A stretch of DNA of 64,000 nt, from positions 186,001 through 250,000 of the forward strand of contig JBGALE010000006.1 of the NCBI GenBank assembly GCA_044223995.1, read 5' to 3'. Of this stretch, positions 46,601-53,355 are shown piece after piece. Both the position numbers and the translations under genes were made by a program. The notes under the pieces are model-generated. The model worked only from the letters and a program-made list of their open reading frames with translations, searched no databases and was not told where the DNA came from. Each line of letters begins with the position of its first letter. Position 1 is the first letter of the stretch. Source of the DNA: JACMLD01 sp044223995. GTDB taxonomy: Bacteria > Bacteroidota > Bacteroidia > Chitinophagales > Chitinophagaceae.

Positions 46601-49600
46601 ATGCCGGTCAATGTGGAAAACATGACGATGGATCGTCCGGATAATATGAATGGATGGGGCAATGCTTTAGATAATGCGATTACTGGCACTGCTTACATGA
46701 ACAACATCTACGGCAATGATGGTAATGACACGCTTTATGGTTTGGCTGGTAATGATAATCTGACTGGTGGTAATGGGGACGACTACCTAGACGGAGGTGC
46801 CGGTATCGACTCCATGATCGGCGGCGCAGGCAACGATACAATGGTTGTTGATAGTGCTTCGGACTCGTTGACAGAAAATGCAAGCGAGGGGACAGATACA
46901 ATTATAAGTTCTATTACTTATACACTTGCGACTAATTTCGAAAATCTGACGTTATCCGGTGCTTCAAACATCAATGCAACAGGAAATTCTGTTGCTAATA
47001 TTTTGACAGGTAATACAGGTAATAATACTCTCGATGGTGGTGCTGGTAATGACGCGATGTCAGGCGGTGCTGGAAATGATATTTACATTGTTGATAGTAT
47101 ATCTGATACTGTAACCGAAAACGCAAATGAAGGTGTCGATACGGTACAGTCTTCAGTTGCCTTTACTTTAGGTACAAATGTCGAAAATCTCACCCTCACC
47201 GGGTCTTCATCTGTCAATGGCACAGGTAACACATTAGACAATTACATTACCGGAAATACTGGCGCGAATATCTTAACTGGTGGTGCTGGTAATGATACTT
47301 TGGATGGTGGAACCGGGACTGATACGCTTGTGGGAGGTCTTGGAAATGACATTTATATTGTGGACGTAATCTCAGATGTCGTTACAGAGAATGTAAATGA
47401 GGGTATAGACACTGTTTTATCCCGTACAACAGTTGACTACACACTTGCCGCGAACATTGAAAACCTCACTCTTGACCGCGCCGATAATATGAATGGCACG
47501 GGCAATTCCCTGGATAATATTATCAACGGTACAGCCTATGTAAATGTAATATATGGGCTTGATGGAAACGATACAATTTTTGGATTGGCTGGTAACGATA
47601 CTTTATATGGAGGGGATGGGAACGACAGTTTAGATGGCGGGTCAGGCATCGACTCAATGACTGGTGGAACGGGCAATGATAACTATTTTATTGATAGCAC
47701 ATCTGACTCTATTACAGAAAACACTAATGAAGGGATTGATAACGTTCAATCGTCCGTTACCTACACACTCTCTGCAAATTTAGAAAATTTGCAACTTATT
47801 GGAACTGGTAATATCAGCGGTACAGGAAACACAACGGATAATATTCTCACAGGAAATAGCGGAAACAACACCCTCGATGGCAATAGCGGTAATGACTATA
47901 TTGATGGAGGTGCTGGCGCGGATAATCTATACGGTGGCACTGGCGATGACGTATTTATTGTCGATAACACTGGTGATTCAGTAATTGAAAATGCAAGTGC
48001 AGGAACTGATATTATTTATTCATCGGTCAGCTACACTTTAAGCGCAAATGTTGAAAATTTAATTTTAACGGGCATAGCGAATATTAATGGTACAGGCAAT
48101 TCGCTAGCCAACGTTATCACAGGTAATGATGGTAATAATACCTTAGATGGCGGTGCTGGTAATGATACGCTAATCGGCGGTAAGGGTAACGACATTTATA
48201 TTGTGGATAGTTCATCCGATATTGTGACAGAAAATTCAAATGAAGGTGTAGACACAGTTCAAACTGCAATTACATTCACCCTTTCCTATGCGAACGTTGA
48301 AAATCTCACGCTGACAGGCTCATCCGCAATTAATGGTACTGGCGATGGAAATGACAATTACATCACGGGAAACAGCGGTGCTAATACGCTAACAGGCGGT
48401 GGCGGTAATGATACTTTAGATGGCGGTGCAGGTAACGACACACTTGTTGGCGGTACTGGAAACGATACGTATATCGTAGATAGCGTTTCCGATATTATCA
48501 CTGAGAATGCAAATGAAGGCATCGATACGGTTTCGCATCGCACACCAAACGATTATACAATGGCTGCTAACATCGAGAATATGACGATGGACCGCCCTGA
48601 TAATATGAATGGATGGGGTAACGCACTCGATAATGTGATTTCTGGCACAGCTTACATGAACAACATCTATGGTATGGATGGGAATGATACGTTATATGGC
48701 TTCGCAGGCAATGATAATCTAACCGGGGGAAATGGTAACGATTACCTTGATGGTGGGGCTGGCATTGATTCAATGATCGGCGGCGCAGGCAACGATACTA
48801 TGGTTGTTGATAGTGCTTCAGATTCCTTGACAGAAAATGCGAGCGAAGGCACTGACACGGTTATTAGCTCGATCACCTATACAATCGCTACCAACTTTGA
48901 AAATCTTACATTATCTGGATCGTCTAATATTAACGGGACAGGTAATGCTGCAAATAATATTATCACTGGCAACTCAGGAGGTAACACACTTGATGGTCAA
49001 TCAGGGGTGGATACTTTAGTGGGCGGTGCTGGTAATGACACTTACATCGTAGATAGTACTACCGACACGATCACAGAGAACGCTAACGAAGGAACAGACA
49101 CTGTCTTTTCGTCCGTCACCTATACAATCCTCCCTACAAACGTCGAGAATATTACACTAACAGGCAGTGGTAATATCAATGCTACGGGTAATAGTGCTAA
49201 TAACATTATCACCGGAAATAGTGGCGCAAATATTTTAAGTGGTGGCGATGGCAATGATACCCTAGATGGTGTGTCCGGTATCGATACTTTAGTGGGTGGT
49301 TTGGGTAATGATATTTTCGTGGTGCATAGTTTATCTGATGTTGTCACAGAAAATTCCAACGAGGGAGTCGATACAATCCGAGTGGATTTTGCGTCTCATT
49401 ACACCCTTGCGACGAATGTTGAGAACCTTACGTTAAACGCTGTTGGTGATTATAATGGGACTGGCAATACCTTAGATAATATTATTTTTGGCACTGGCTC
49501 TAATAACAGCCTGTACGGGCTTGATGGTAACGACACATTGTATGGTAGTGGCGGAACAGACAGCCTATATGGAGGTAATGGTAACGATACTTTAGATGGT

Positions 49601-50206
49601 GGCCAGGGTAATGATACCCTAACGGGCGGTGCAGGTAATGACACCTACATTATAGATAGTGCAACTGACACAGTCGTTGAAAACGCTAGTGAAGGCATTG
49701 ATAGCGTACAAGCCATAGTTACACATACTTTAGCCAGTAACGTAGAAAATCTCGATTTGATTGGTACGGCTGCGATAAATGGAACTGGTAACGCTCTGGA
49801 TAACATCATTAACGGTGGGAGCGGTGCTAATACTTTGTCCGGCAACGATGGGCTTGATAAACTAAATGGTGGCAGCGGCGCAGATACTTTAACTGGTGGT
49901 AATGGTAAGGACACTTTCATTTTTGATCAAACAGCTTTGAGCGCAAGCGACGTCATTACAGATTTTAAAGCCTCAACGGATAATGACGTTTTGACGCTGA
50001 AAGATCTTTTGACAGGGTTTACACCTGGTACAAGTGCCATCAGCGATTTTGTCCATTTGACCCAAAGCGGGGCAAATATGATTCTTTCAGTTGATACAGA
50101 CGGAACAGGTTCTGCTCATAGCTTCCAAGATATTGCCACTTTAACCAGCACCACTGGTCTTAATGTGGACACGCTGTACGGAACTGGAAACATATTAGTG
50201 GTTTAA
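43634..50206 (+). CDS. Giant RTX protein with N-terminal T4-lysozyme-like domain and type I secretion target
   Basis: 2190 residues. Residues 1 to about 190 resemble phage T4-type lysozyme (GH24): Glu26 (in SSEGF), Asp35 and Ser41 (in YPSIGIGF) have the same 9- and 15-residue spacing as T4 Glu11-Asp20-Thr26. After a linker come RTX nonapeptides, a cadherin-like/VCBS domain (about 735-815, 'ISSDGAISYTPGTGFIG'), then 13 modules with GGxGNDxY/xVDS RTX strands and a 'NVENLxLxG' strand each. The last 95 residues ('DVITDFKAST...VLTLKDLLTGF...') match the VCA0849-type T1SS C-terminal domain. There is no signal peptide, as expected for type I export. No ABC exporter or adaptor gene is near. Likely a calcium-folded secreted cell-wall hydrolase. 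Confidence 0.88.
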   Translation: MLEFRNTFVSPASYDSVRFTFISSSEGFTSVVDNDGAGYPSIGIGFKLKDDNVRNWVLQEVTGNNVPTGLDTDIKNIVANGWVAGSGGTLDQINAKMAAAHISYANVPTTLTLNTTQANNIYQNIVGTYENRVNAKISGIDQSYERAALVSLAYNSANLIGPNLQTAINEGNRAEAWYEIRYQSNSPNQSQNILEGIAKRRYYESEMFSLYKDIHHVTDKEARDVYSMYERHQEYNSNNRISNYDNAYSKMIDTNIDIHGNPVNANHDYNKSILQAGEVQTLSESMSYAHDYLVNTYAHGQTIDHIFVDYIPEGGNSETNTYSGTSGNDLIFGGIGVNTLSGGEGNDIFVIDGTDNIVNGDTFNGGNGSDTVDYSSMLPIIGYWQHAGVIVDLVENKSYRNDGTGLTYFDNLVSIENIIGTDEGDGVITNSGNNYVDLRGGSFNWVASYGSGGSDTFVYHGNSGILQINDILHSEDIIKLDGITTSNLGYITTVNGYGATGFENGQYSPTVSIFQYSGLDVYQNFCIQTYSGVLNSTFTSIDFSNAVKFQNPDGSIVSLQSLTNLSYTNWQFKMGTNNSDNIIGDESNENINVGDGNDNVNGSVGNDIISGNFGDDILNGGTGDDTLHGGVGNDNAVYTFVENKTDTDIYYGDEGNDTLTLSFNSADLNSSIKLDIVNYRNFINTPSNIDLNSDAGSEYQFTSIGLKAGRFENLVVQIDGVTTPITVNGKDDNFTGAVNTVITGNVLSDNGNGADNGFLTTLQVTPGTFATNQGGSIVISSDGAISYTPGTGFIGADSFAYNVDDTHNTTNSAIAHFFVGVSSTVNGTTGNDTLTGTSANEVLIGGTGNDTITANDGNDILYGGAGNDTMSGGNGNDVYIVDSFSDSVSESASAGTDTVQSSITYTLTTNVENLLLDGAAAIGGTGNALNNTITGNIANNILDGGSGNDTLIGGKGNDTYIVDSTSDVITENASEGIDTISHRTPVDYTMPVNVENMTMDRPDNMNGWGNALDNAITGTAYMNNIYGNDGNDTLYGLAGNDNLTGGNGDDYLDGGAGIDSMIGGAGNDTMVVDSASDSLTENASEGTDTIISSITYTLATNFENLTLSGASNINATGNSVANILTGNTGNNTLDGGAGNDAMSGGAGNDIYIVDSISDTVTENANEGVDTVQSSVAFTLGTNVENLTLTGSSSVNGTGNTLDNYITGNTGANILTGGAGNDTLDGGTGTDTLVGGLGNDIYIVDVISDVVTENVNEGIDTVLSRTTVDYTLAANIENLTLDRADNMNGTGNSLDNIINGTAYVNVIYGLDGNDTIFGLAGNDTLYGGDGNDSLDGGSGIDSMTGGTGNDNYFIDSTSDSITENTNEGIDNVQSSVTYTLSANLENLQLIGTGNISGTGNTTDNILTGNSGNNTLDGNSGNDYIDGGAGADNLYGGTGDDVFIVDNTGDSVIENASAGTDIIYSSVSYTLSANVENLILTGIANINGTGNSLANVITGNDGNNTLDGGAGNDTLIGGKGNDIYIVDSSSDIVTENSNEGVDTVQTAITFTLSYANVENLTLTGSSAINGTGDGNDNYITGNSGANTLTGGGGNDTLDGGAGNDTLVGGTGNDTYIVDSVSDIITENANEGIDTVSHRTPNDYTMAANIENMTMDRPDNMNGWGNALDNVISGTAYMNNIYGMDGNDTLYGFAGNDNLTGGNGNDYLDGGAGIDSMIGGAGNDTMVVDSASDSLTENASEGTDTVISSITYTIATNFENLTLSGSSNINGTGNAANNIITGNSGGNTLDGQSGVDTLVGGAGNDTYIVDSTTDTITENANEGTDTVFSSVTYTILPTNVENITLTGSGNINATGNSANNIITGNSGANILSGGDGNDTLDGVSGIDTLVGGLGNDIFVVHSLSDVVTENSNEGVDTIRVDFASHYTLATNVENLTLNAVGDYNGTGNTLDNIIFGTGSNNSLYGLDGNDTLYGSGGTDSLYGGNGNDTLDGGQGNDTLTGGAGNDTYIIDSATDTVVENASEGIDSVQAIVTHTLASNVENLDLIGTAAINGTGNALDNIINGGSGANTLSGNDGLDKLNGGSGADTLTGGNGKDTFIFDQTALSASDVITDFKASTDNDVLTLKDLLTGFTPGTSAISDFVHLTQSGANMILSVDTDGTGSAHSFQDIATLTSTTGLNVDTLYGTGNILVV
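46559..46922 (+). repeat. RTX module pair, copy A (copy B at 48518-48881)
   Basis: The encoded stretch from GIDTISHRTP to ISSITYT is nearly identical to one 1959 bp (653 codons) downstream, including 'NMTMDRPDNMNGWGNALDN' -like parts. Many third codon positions differ, but a patch of about 30 bp (ATGATCGGCGGCGCAGGC...) is identical. This looks like an old duplication of two modules with strong protein-level conservation. Confidence 0.8.
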
Positions 50207-50344
50207 AATTTAATATTACCAGTTATTAATAGGCCCTCATTCCTATTGTAATTAACTTATTCCTCCTGTAAAAGGATATTATTCCTAACATACATTGGTA
50301 TGATTCAGGAATTCAATCATCCAGCCCGGAAGGAGGACTCGCCA

Positions 50345-50536
50345 ATGCGAGAGACCAATAACGAGCCACTCATGGACCGAAAAACCGCTGCAAAGTATAT
50401 GGGCGTCAGCCCAGGTACTCTTGCTGTATGGGATTGTACCAAGCGTTATAACTTAAACCCACTTAAAGTCGGGCGATCCGTACGCTATCGCAAAACCGAC
50501 CTTGATAAATTTCTTGAACGACAACTCGAAAAGTAA
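50345..50536 (+). CDS. AlpA/excisionase-like helix-turn-helix protein
   Basis: This 63-residue protein has a MerR/AlpA-type helix-turn-helix ('RKTAAKYMGVSPGTLAVWDCTKRYNLNPLKVGRSVRYRKTDLDKFLERQ'-like layout). It would regulate the element or act as a recombination directionality factor. Start ATG 50345 is fixed by a strong Shine-Dalgarno (GGAAGGAGGA, 50328-50337) 7 bp upstream. The upstream in-frame ATG at 50300 lacks one. It is the first gene of the 50.3-52.6 kb cluster. Confidence 0.82.
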   Translation: MRETNNEPLMDRKTAAKYMGVSPGTLAVWDCTKRYNLNPLKVGRSVRYRKTDLDKFLERQLEK

Positions 50537-50599
50537 CTAACCGGGAAGTTTGATCCTTCCCAGCTTTTCCAAATAACATTTTTAATCATGGAGTCTTCG

Positions 50600-51514
50600 A
50601 TGAACATCGAGCAGGCTAAGGCAATTCCTATCGCCGAAATTTTACTAAAACTCAATATAAAGCCTACACGTCAGGTAAATAATGAGACCTGGTATCTGTC
50701 GCCATTGCGTAATGAAAAAACTGCTAGCTTCCATGTCCACTGTAAGCGGAATTGGTGGTATGACTTTGGCCTTGGAATTGGTGGCGACGGTATCGAATTA
50801 GTCTGCCAATACCTAGAGAGCCAGAAAGAAGGTCACACTGTTTCTGATGCGCTACGCTGGCTCAATAACATGGTTGGAAATCCATCCGCAATTCAACCAA
50901 TCGAGCACACAGTTGAGACGATTGAAGCCTACAGCAAAATTAGAAAGCTGGTTATTAAAAGTGTTAAGGATGTTCAGCACCCTGCGTTGATTCAGTACCT
51001 TGAAAAAAGAGGTATTCCCCTGTCTGTAGCAAAAACCATCCTCAAAGAAGTGCGAATAAAGAACGTCGAGACCGACAAAAACATATTTGCCTTAGCCTTG
51101 CAGAATGAAGAGGGGAGCTATGAAGTACGCAATCCATTCTTCAAAGCCTGTATCGATAGTAAGGCAATCAGCTTTATCCGTGGGACTCAGCCAAAACCGG
51201 ATAGCATCCACATCTTTGAAGGCCTTATGGACTATCTGTCCATCATTACACAAAACAACGGTAGGGCTTTTAAGGACGATGCAATTATTCTGAACTCTAT
51301 CTCCTGTATCAGACAAGCGACACCTTATATACGAGGCTATGGGTATAAGATCGCTTATACTTACATGGACAATGATCTTGCGGGGCAGAAGGCAATCAAA
51401 TCACTAGGTGAATTCTTCAAAACCGAAGAAAATCTGACCCACAAACCAATGAACGAACTCTATAAGCCGTACAAGGATGTCAATGCCTGGCATATGCAAA
51501 AACTTGGCTTGTAA
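50600..51514 (+). CDS. Toprim-domain primase-like protein of mobile elements
   Basis: This protein of about 304 residues has an N-terminal primase zinc-ribbon-like region ('WYLSPLRNEKTASFHVHCKRNWWYDFGLGIGGDGIELV', lacking the full CHC2 Cys set) and a C-terminal Toprim domain with 'HIFEGLMDYL' (Glu) and 'YMDNDLAGQKA' (Asp-x-Asp). Bacteroidota integrative elements often carry this family. The start MNIEQAK at 50600 matches the family N-terminus, though an ATG 12 bp earlier (50588) is also possible. May prime replication of the excised element. Confidence 0.87.
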   Translation: MNIEQAKAIPIAEILLKLNIKPTRQVNNETWYLSPLRNEKTASFHVHCKRNWWYDFGLGIGGDGIELVCQYLESQKEGHTVSDALRWLNNMVGNPSAIQPIEHTVETIEAYSKIRKLVIKSVKDVQHPALIQYLEKRGIPLSVAKTILKEVRIKNVETDKNIFALALQNEEGSYEVRNPFFKACIDSKAISFIRGTQPKPDSIHIFEGLMDYLSIITQNNGRAFKDDAIILNSISCIRQATPYIRGYGYKIAYTYMDNDLAGQKAIKSLGEFFKTEENLTHKPMNELYKPYKDVNAWHMQKLGL

Positions 51515-51525
51515 AGGAAAACGAA

Positions 51526-51999
51526 ATGGAATTCATCCAACCCCGCCATTTGTTTTCTGTAACAGAAGTTGAGCTTGTATATCGCAATAAGATAAAGCCG
51601 GAGGAGCGTCCAAAAGTAAGACACTCCTCCAACGCTTATGACTTACTGTTGGCTGCATGGGATATGAATAAGATTGAGCTTGTTGAACAGTTCATGATTT
51701 TGCTTCTTGATCGCAGTAATGCCTGTTTGGGTATTAGTCTGGTTTCTACAGGTGCAATTTCTGCATGTCTAGTTGATCCTAAAATCATCTTTGCCACAGC
51801 ATTAAAAGCACGGGCTAGCAGTATCGTTCTGGCGCATAATCATCCCAGCGGTAATATGCGCCCAAGTCAGGCAGACATTAGCTTGACCCAAAAGATTGTA
51901 TTAGGCGGTAAGTATTTAGATATAGGAGTGCCTGATCATTTGTTGATATCGCCGACAGGTTACTATTCTTTTGGAGATGAAGGTTTGATGCCGACATAA
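51526..51999 (+). CDS. RadC/JAB-domain protein
   Basis: This 157-residue RadC-type protein has the JAMM metalloprotease-like motif 'AHNHPSGNMRPSQADISLT' (His-x-His-Pro-Ser...Asp), the catalytic core of the JAB fold. The N-terminal helix-hairpin-helix region of full-length RadC is absent, as usual for copies on mobile elements. Role uncertain, perhaps in element DNA metabolism. ATG 51526 follows AAAGGAAAACGAA. Confidence 0.88.
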   Translation: MEFIQPRHLFSVTEVELVYRNKIKPEERPKVRHSSNAYDLLLAAWDMNKIELVEQFMILLLDRSNACLGISLVSTGAISACLVDPKIIFATALKARASSIVLAHNHPSGNMRPSQADISLTQKIVLGGKYLDIGVPDHLLISPTGYYSFGDEGLMPT

Positions 52000-52039
52000 T
52001 CCGTAATCTAAAAAGACATTTATAAATCCGATTTGTCTC

Positions 52040-52096
52040 GTTGTTGTCGTTGATGGATAACAACAGGGATTAAACCGGAATCACTCCCTCGATTCC
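52040..52096 (+). promoter_or_regulatory. Two hairpins in the leader of the DUF2958 gene
   Basis: GTTGTTGTC/GATAACAAC (52040-52048 and 52056-52064, one wobble) and GGAATC/GATTCC (52077-52082 and 52091-52096) lie in the 218-bp gap between radC and the DUF2958 gene. Possibly a structured leader or a transfer or replication site. Nothing else is recognised in the gap. Confidence 0.4.
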
Positions 52097-52217
52097 AACA
52101 AAGATTTTCCCCGCCTTTTCAAGGCTTCCTCGCGATACAAAATTTTTGCCGGACGGTCGTTCAAGTTCCGGTCTGGACATCCCTGTTACCAACAACTTTA
52201 AAACAAGGAGACTAAAA

Positions 52218-52628
52218 ATGAATCGTTATAAAATCTTTTCCAAACTTACAATCCCTCAATATGATCAGCTTATCAAGAATGGTTCTTCTGAAAACCGTGA
52301 TAAAGATCATCGCCCTGTAGTTAAACTATTTTTGCCTGGCACTGGGTTTAATTGGTTACTTACTGAAATCGATCCGACTGATACTAATATTGCTTTTGGA
52401 CTTTGTGATTTAGGAATGGGCTTTCCTGAATTGGGATATATTGACCTTGATGAGTTAGGACAGACCTTTACTCCTTATAAAGTTAGCGTCGAGCGAGAAA
52501 ATCATTTTGAGGGTAAATATCCAATCAGTGTCTACGCCGAAGCAGCACGTTCAATGCAAATGATTACCGAGGATGATGAAATTTTGAGAAATATTGAAAT
52601 GAAGAAGGCACAGTTCAAGCCGCAATAA
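52218..52628 (+). CDS. DUF2958 domain protein
   Basis: This 136-residue protein has the family core: 'PVVKLFLPGTGFNWLLTEIDPTDTNIAFGLCDLGMGFPELGYIDLDEL'-like strands, with 'LTE.DP', 'FGL.DLG.G.PELGY..L.EL' typical of DUF2958, which is common on conjugative and mobilisable elements and has no known function. ATG 52218 is preceded by AAGGAG. An intrinsic terminator follows. Confidence 0.85.
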   Translation: MNRYKIFSKLTIPQYDQLIKNGSSENRDKDHRPVVKLFLPGTGFNWLLTEIDPTDTNIAFGLCDLGMGFPELGYIDLDELGQTFTPYKVSVERENHFEGKYPISVYAEAARSMQMITEDDEILRNIEMKKAQFKPQ

Positions 52629-52646
52629 ATAAATCCTTCAAGAGAA

Positions 52647-52678
52647 GCGGCACCTTTACTGAAGGTGCTGCTTTTTTT
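52647..52678 (+). terminator. Intrinsic terminator after the DUF2958 gene
   Basis: GCGGCACCTT and AAGGTGCTGC (one G-T pair) form a 10-bp stem with loop TACTG, followed by TTTTTTT. It ends the plus-strand unit, and its tail touches the end of the convergent minus-strand cluster. Confidence 0.88.
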
Positions 52679-52973
52679 ATACTATTTTTCTAATGTACTT
52701 TATACCAAAAGGCTCTTTCGCATTTGCATCTAAGTAGGCATAAAGCGATTCGACATCATAGAGAATAATGCGTCTTTCCGGCTGGGAGTAACGGATAAGG
52801 CCTTCGTTCCTTAATTTTTGAAGCGTTGTCTTGCTTTTAATGCCAAGCATTTTCATAGCGACTGCAGTTGTTACCCACTTATCTTCATTCGAAATCATTA
52901 TTTGTCTCAATTGAGTGACTACCTGAATTACCAGCTCGTAGAGAGCAGGCTCATCGATGCAAATAACTTTCAT
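52677..52973 (-). CDS. Helix-turn-helix protein of the mobilisation module
   Basis: This 98-residue protein has a helix-turn-helix of the excisionase/HTH_17 type ('WVTTAVAMKMLGIKSKTTLQKLRNEGLIRYSQPERRIILYD') preceded by a short alpha helix. Proteins of this layout are common in Bacteroidota mobile elements. The start MKVICID at 52973 begins just 5 bp past the end of the 125-residue gene; a start at 53000 would overlap that gene. Likely a regulator of transfer genes. Confidence 0.8.
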   Translation of the reverse strand: MKVICIDEPALYELVIQVVTQLRQIMISNEDKWVTTAVAMKMLGIKSKTTLQKLRNEGLIRYSQPERRIILYDVESLYAYLDANAKEPFGIKYIRKIV

Positions 52974-52977
52974 CGCT

Positions 52978-53355
52978 TTAAGTTTTACTGATGATATCAA
53001 TTTTATTAATTACAGGCTTTCCCGTTTCTACGAGTGTATTATATCTCGCATCCTTGCAGATTATTCGCTGTGGTACGTGTTGCTCTAATGCTTCATACAC
53101 CTTCTCCATACCCAGACCTATCAATGTTATCGTATGCGACGTGAATCCAAGCGTAATGGTATTTTGATCAGCATGGAATTCGCTCCACACCATGAAATTA
53201 TAATTTAGCGACAGCCGGCTCCGATCAAGATTAATCAGACACAGTTTGCGATCAGCAGATGGTGCGGTATGGTTGACAATACTATCTGATCCACCATCGC
53301 TGTCGGGCGCATTGTTCCGCATCTGATCGTATTTCAGATTATAGAGATGGTTCAT
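52978..53355 (-). CDS. Hypothetical protein at the end of the relaxase operon
   Basis: This 125-residue protein has no signal or membrane segment. The first 35 residues look disordered (NNAPDSDGGSDSIVN), the rest is a mix of strands and helices (LCLINLDRSRLSLNYN). No family recognised. Its start overlaps the relaxase end by 17 bp, which suggests coupled translation with it. Confidence 0.65.
   Translation of the reverse strand: MNHLYNLKYDQMRNNAPDSDGGSDSIVNHTAPSADRKLCLINLDRSRLSLNYNFMVWSEFHADQNTITLGFTSHTITLIGLGMEKVYEALEQHVPQRIICKDARYNTLVETGKPVINKIDIISKT

Noticed and set aside
46100..49900. Regular repeats that could suggest a CRISPR array
   Set aside because: The repeats are in-frame RTX protein modules of unequal spacing with no conserved DNA repeat-spacer structure.
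43634..50206. Type IX secretion substrate
   Set aside because: No signal peptide and no T9SS C-terminal domain; the end matches a T1SS target domain instead.
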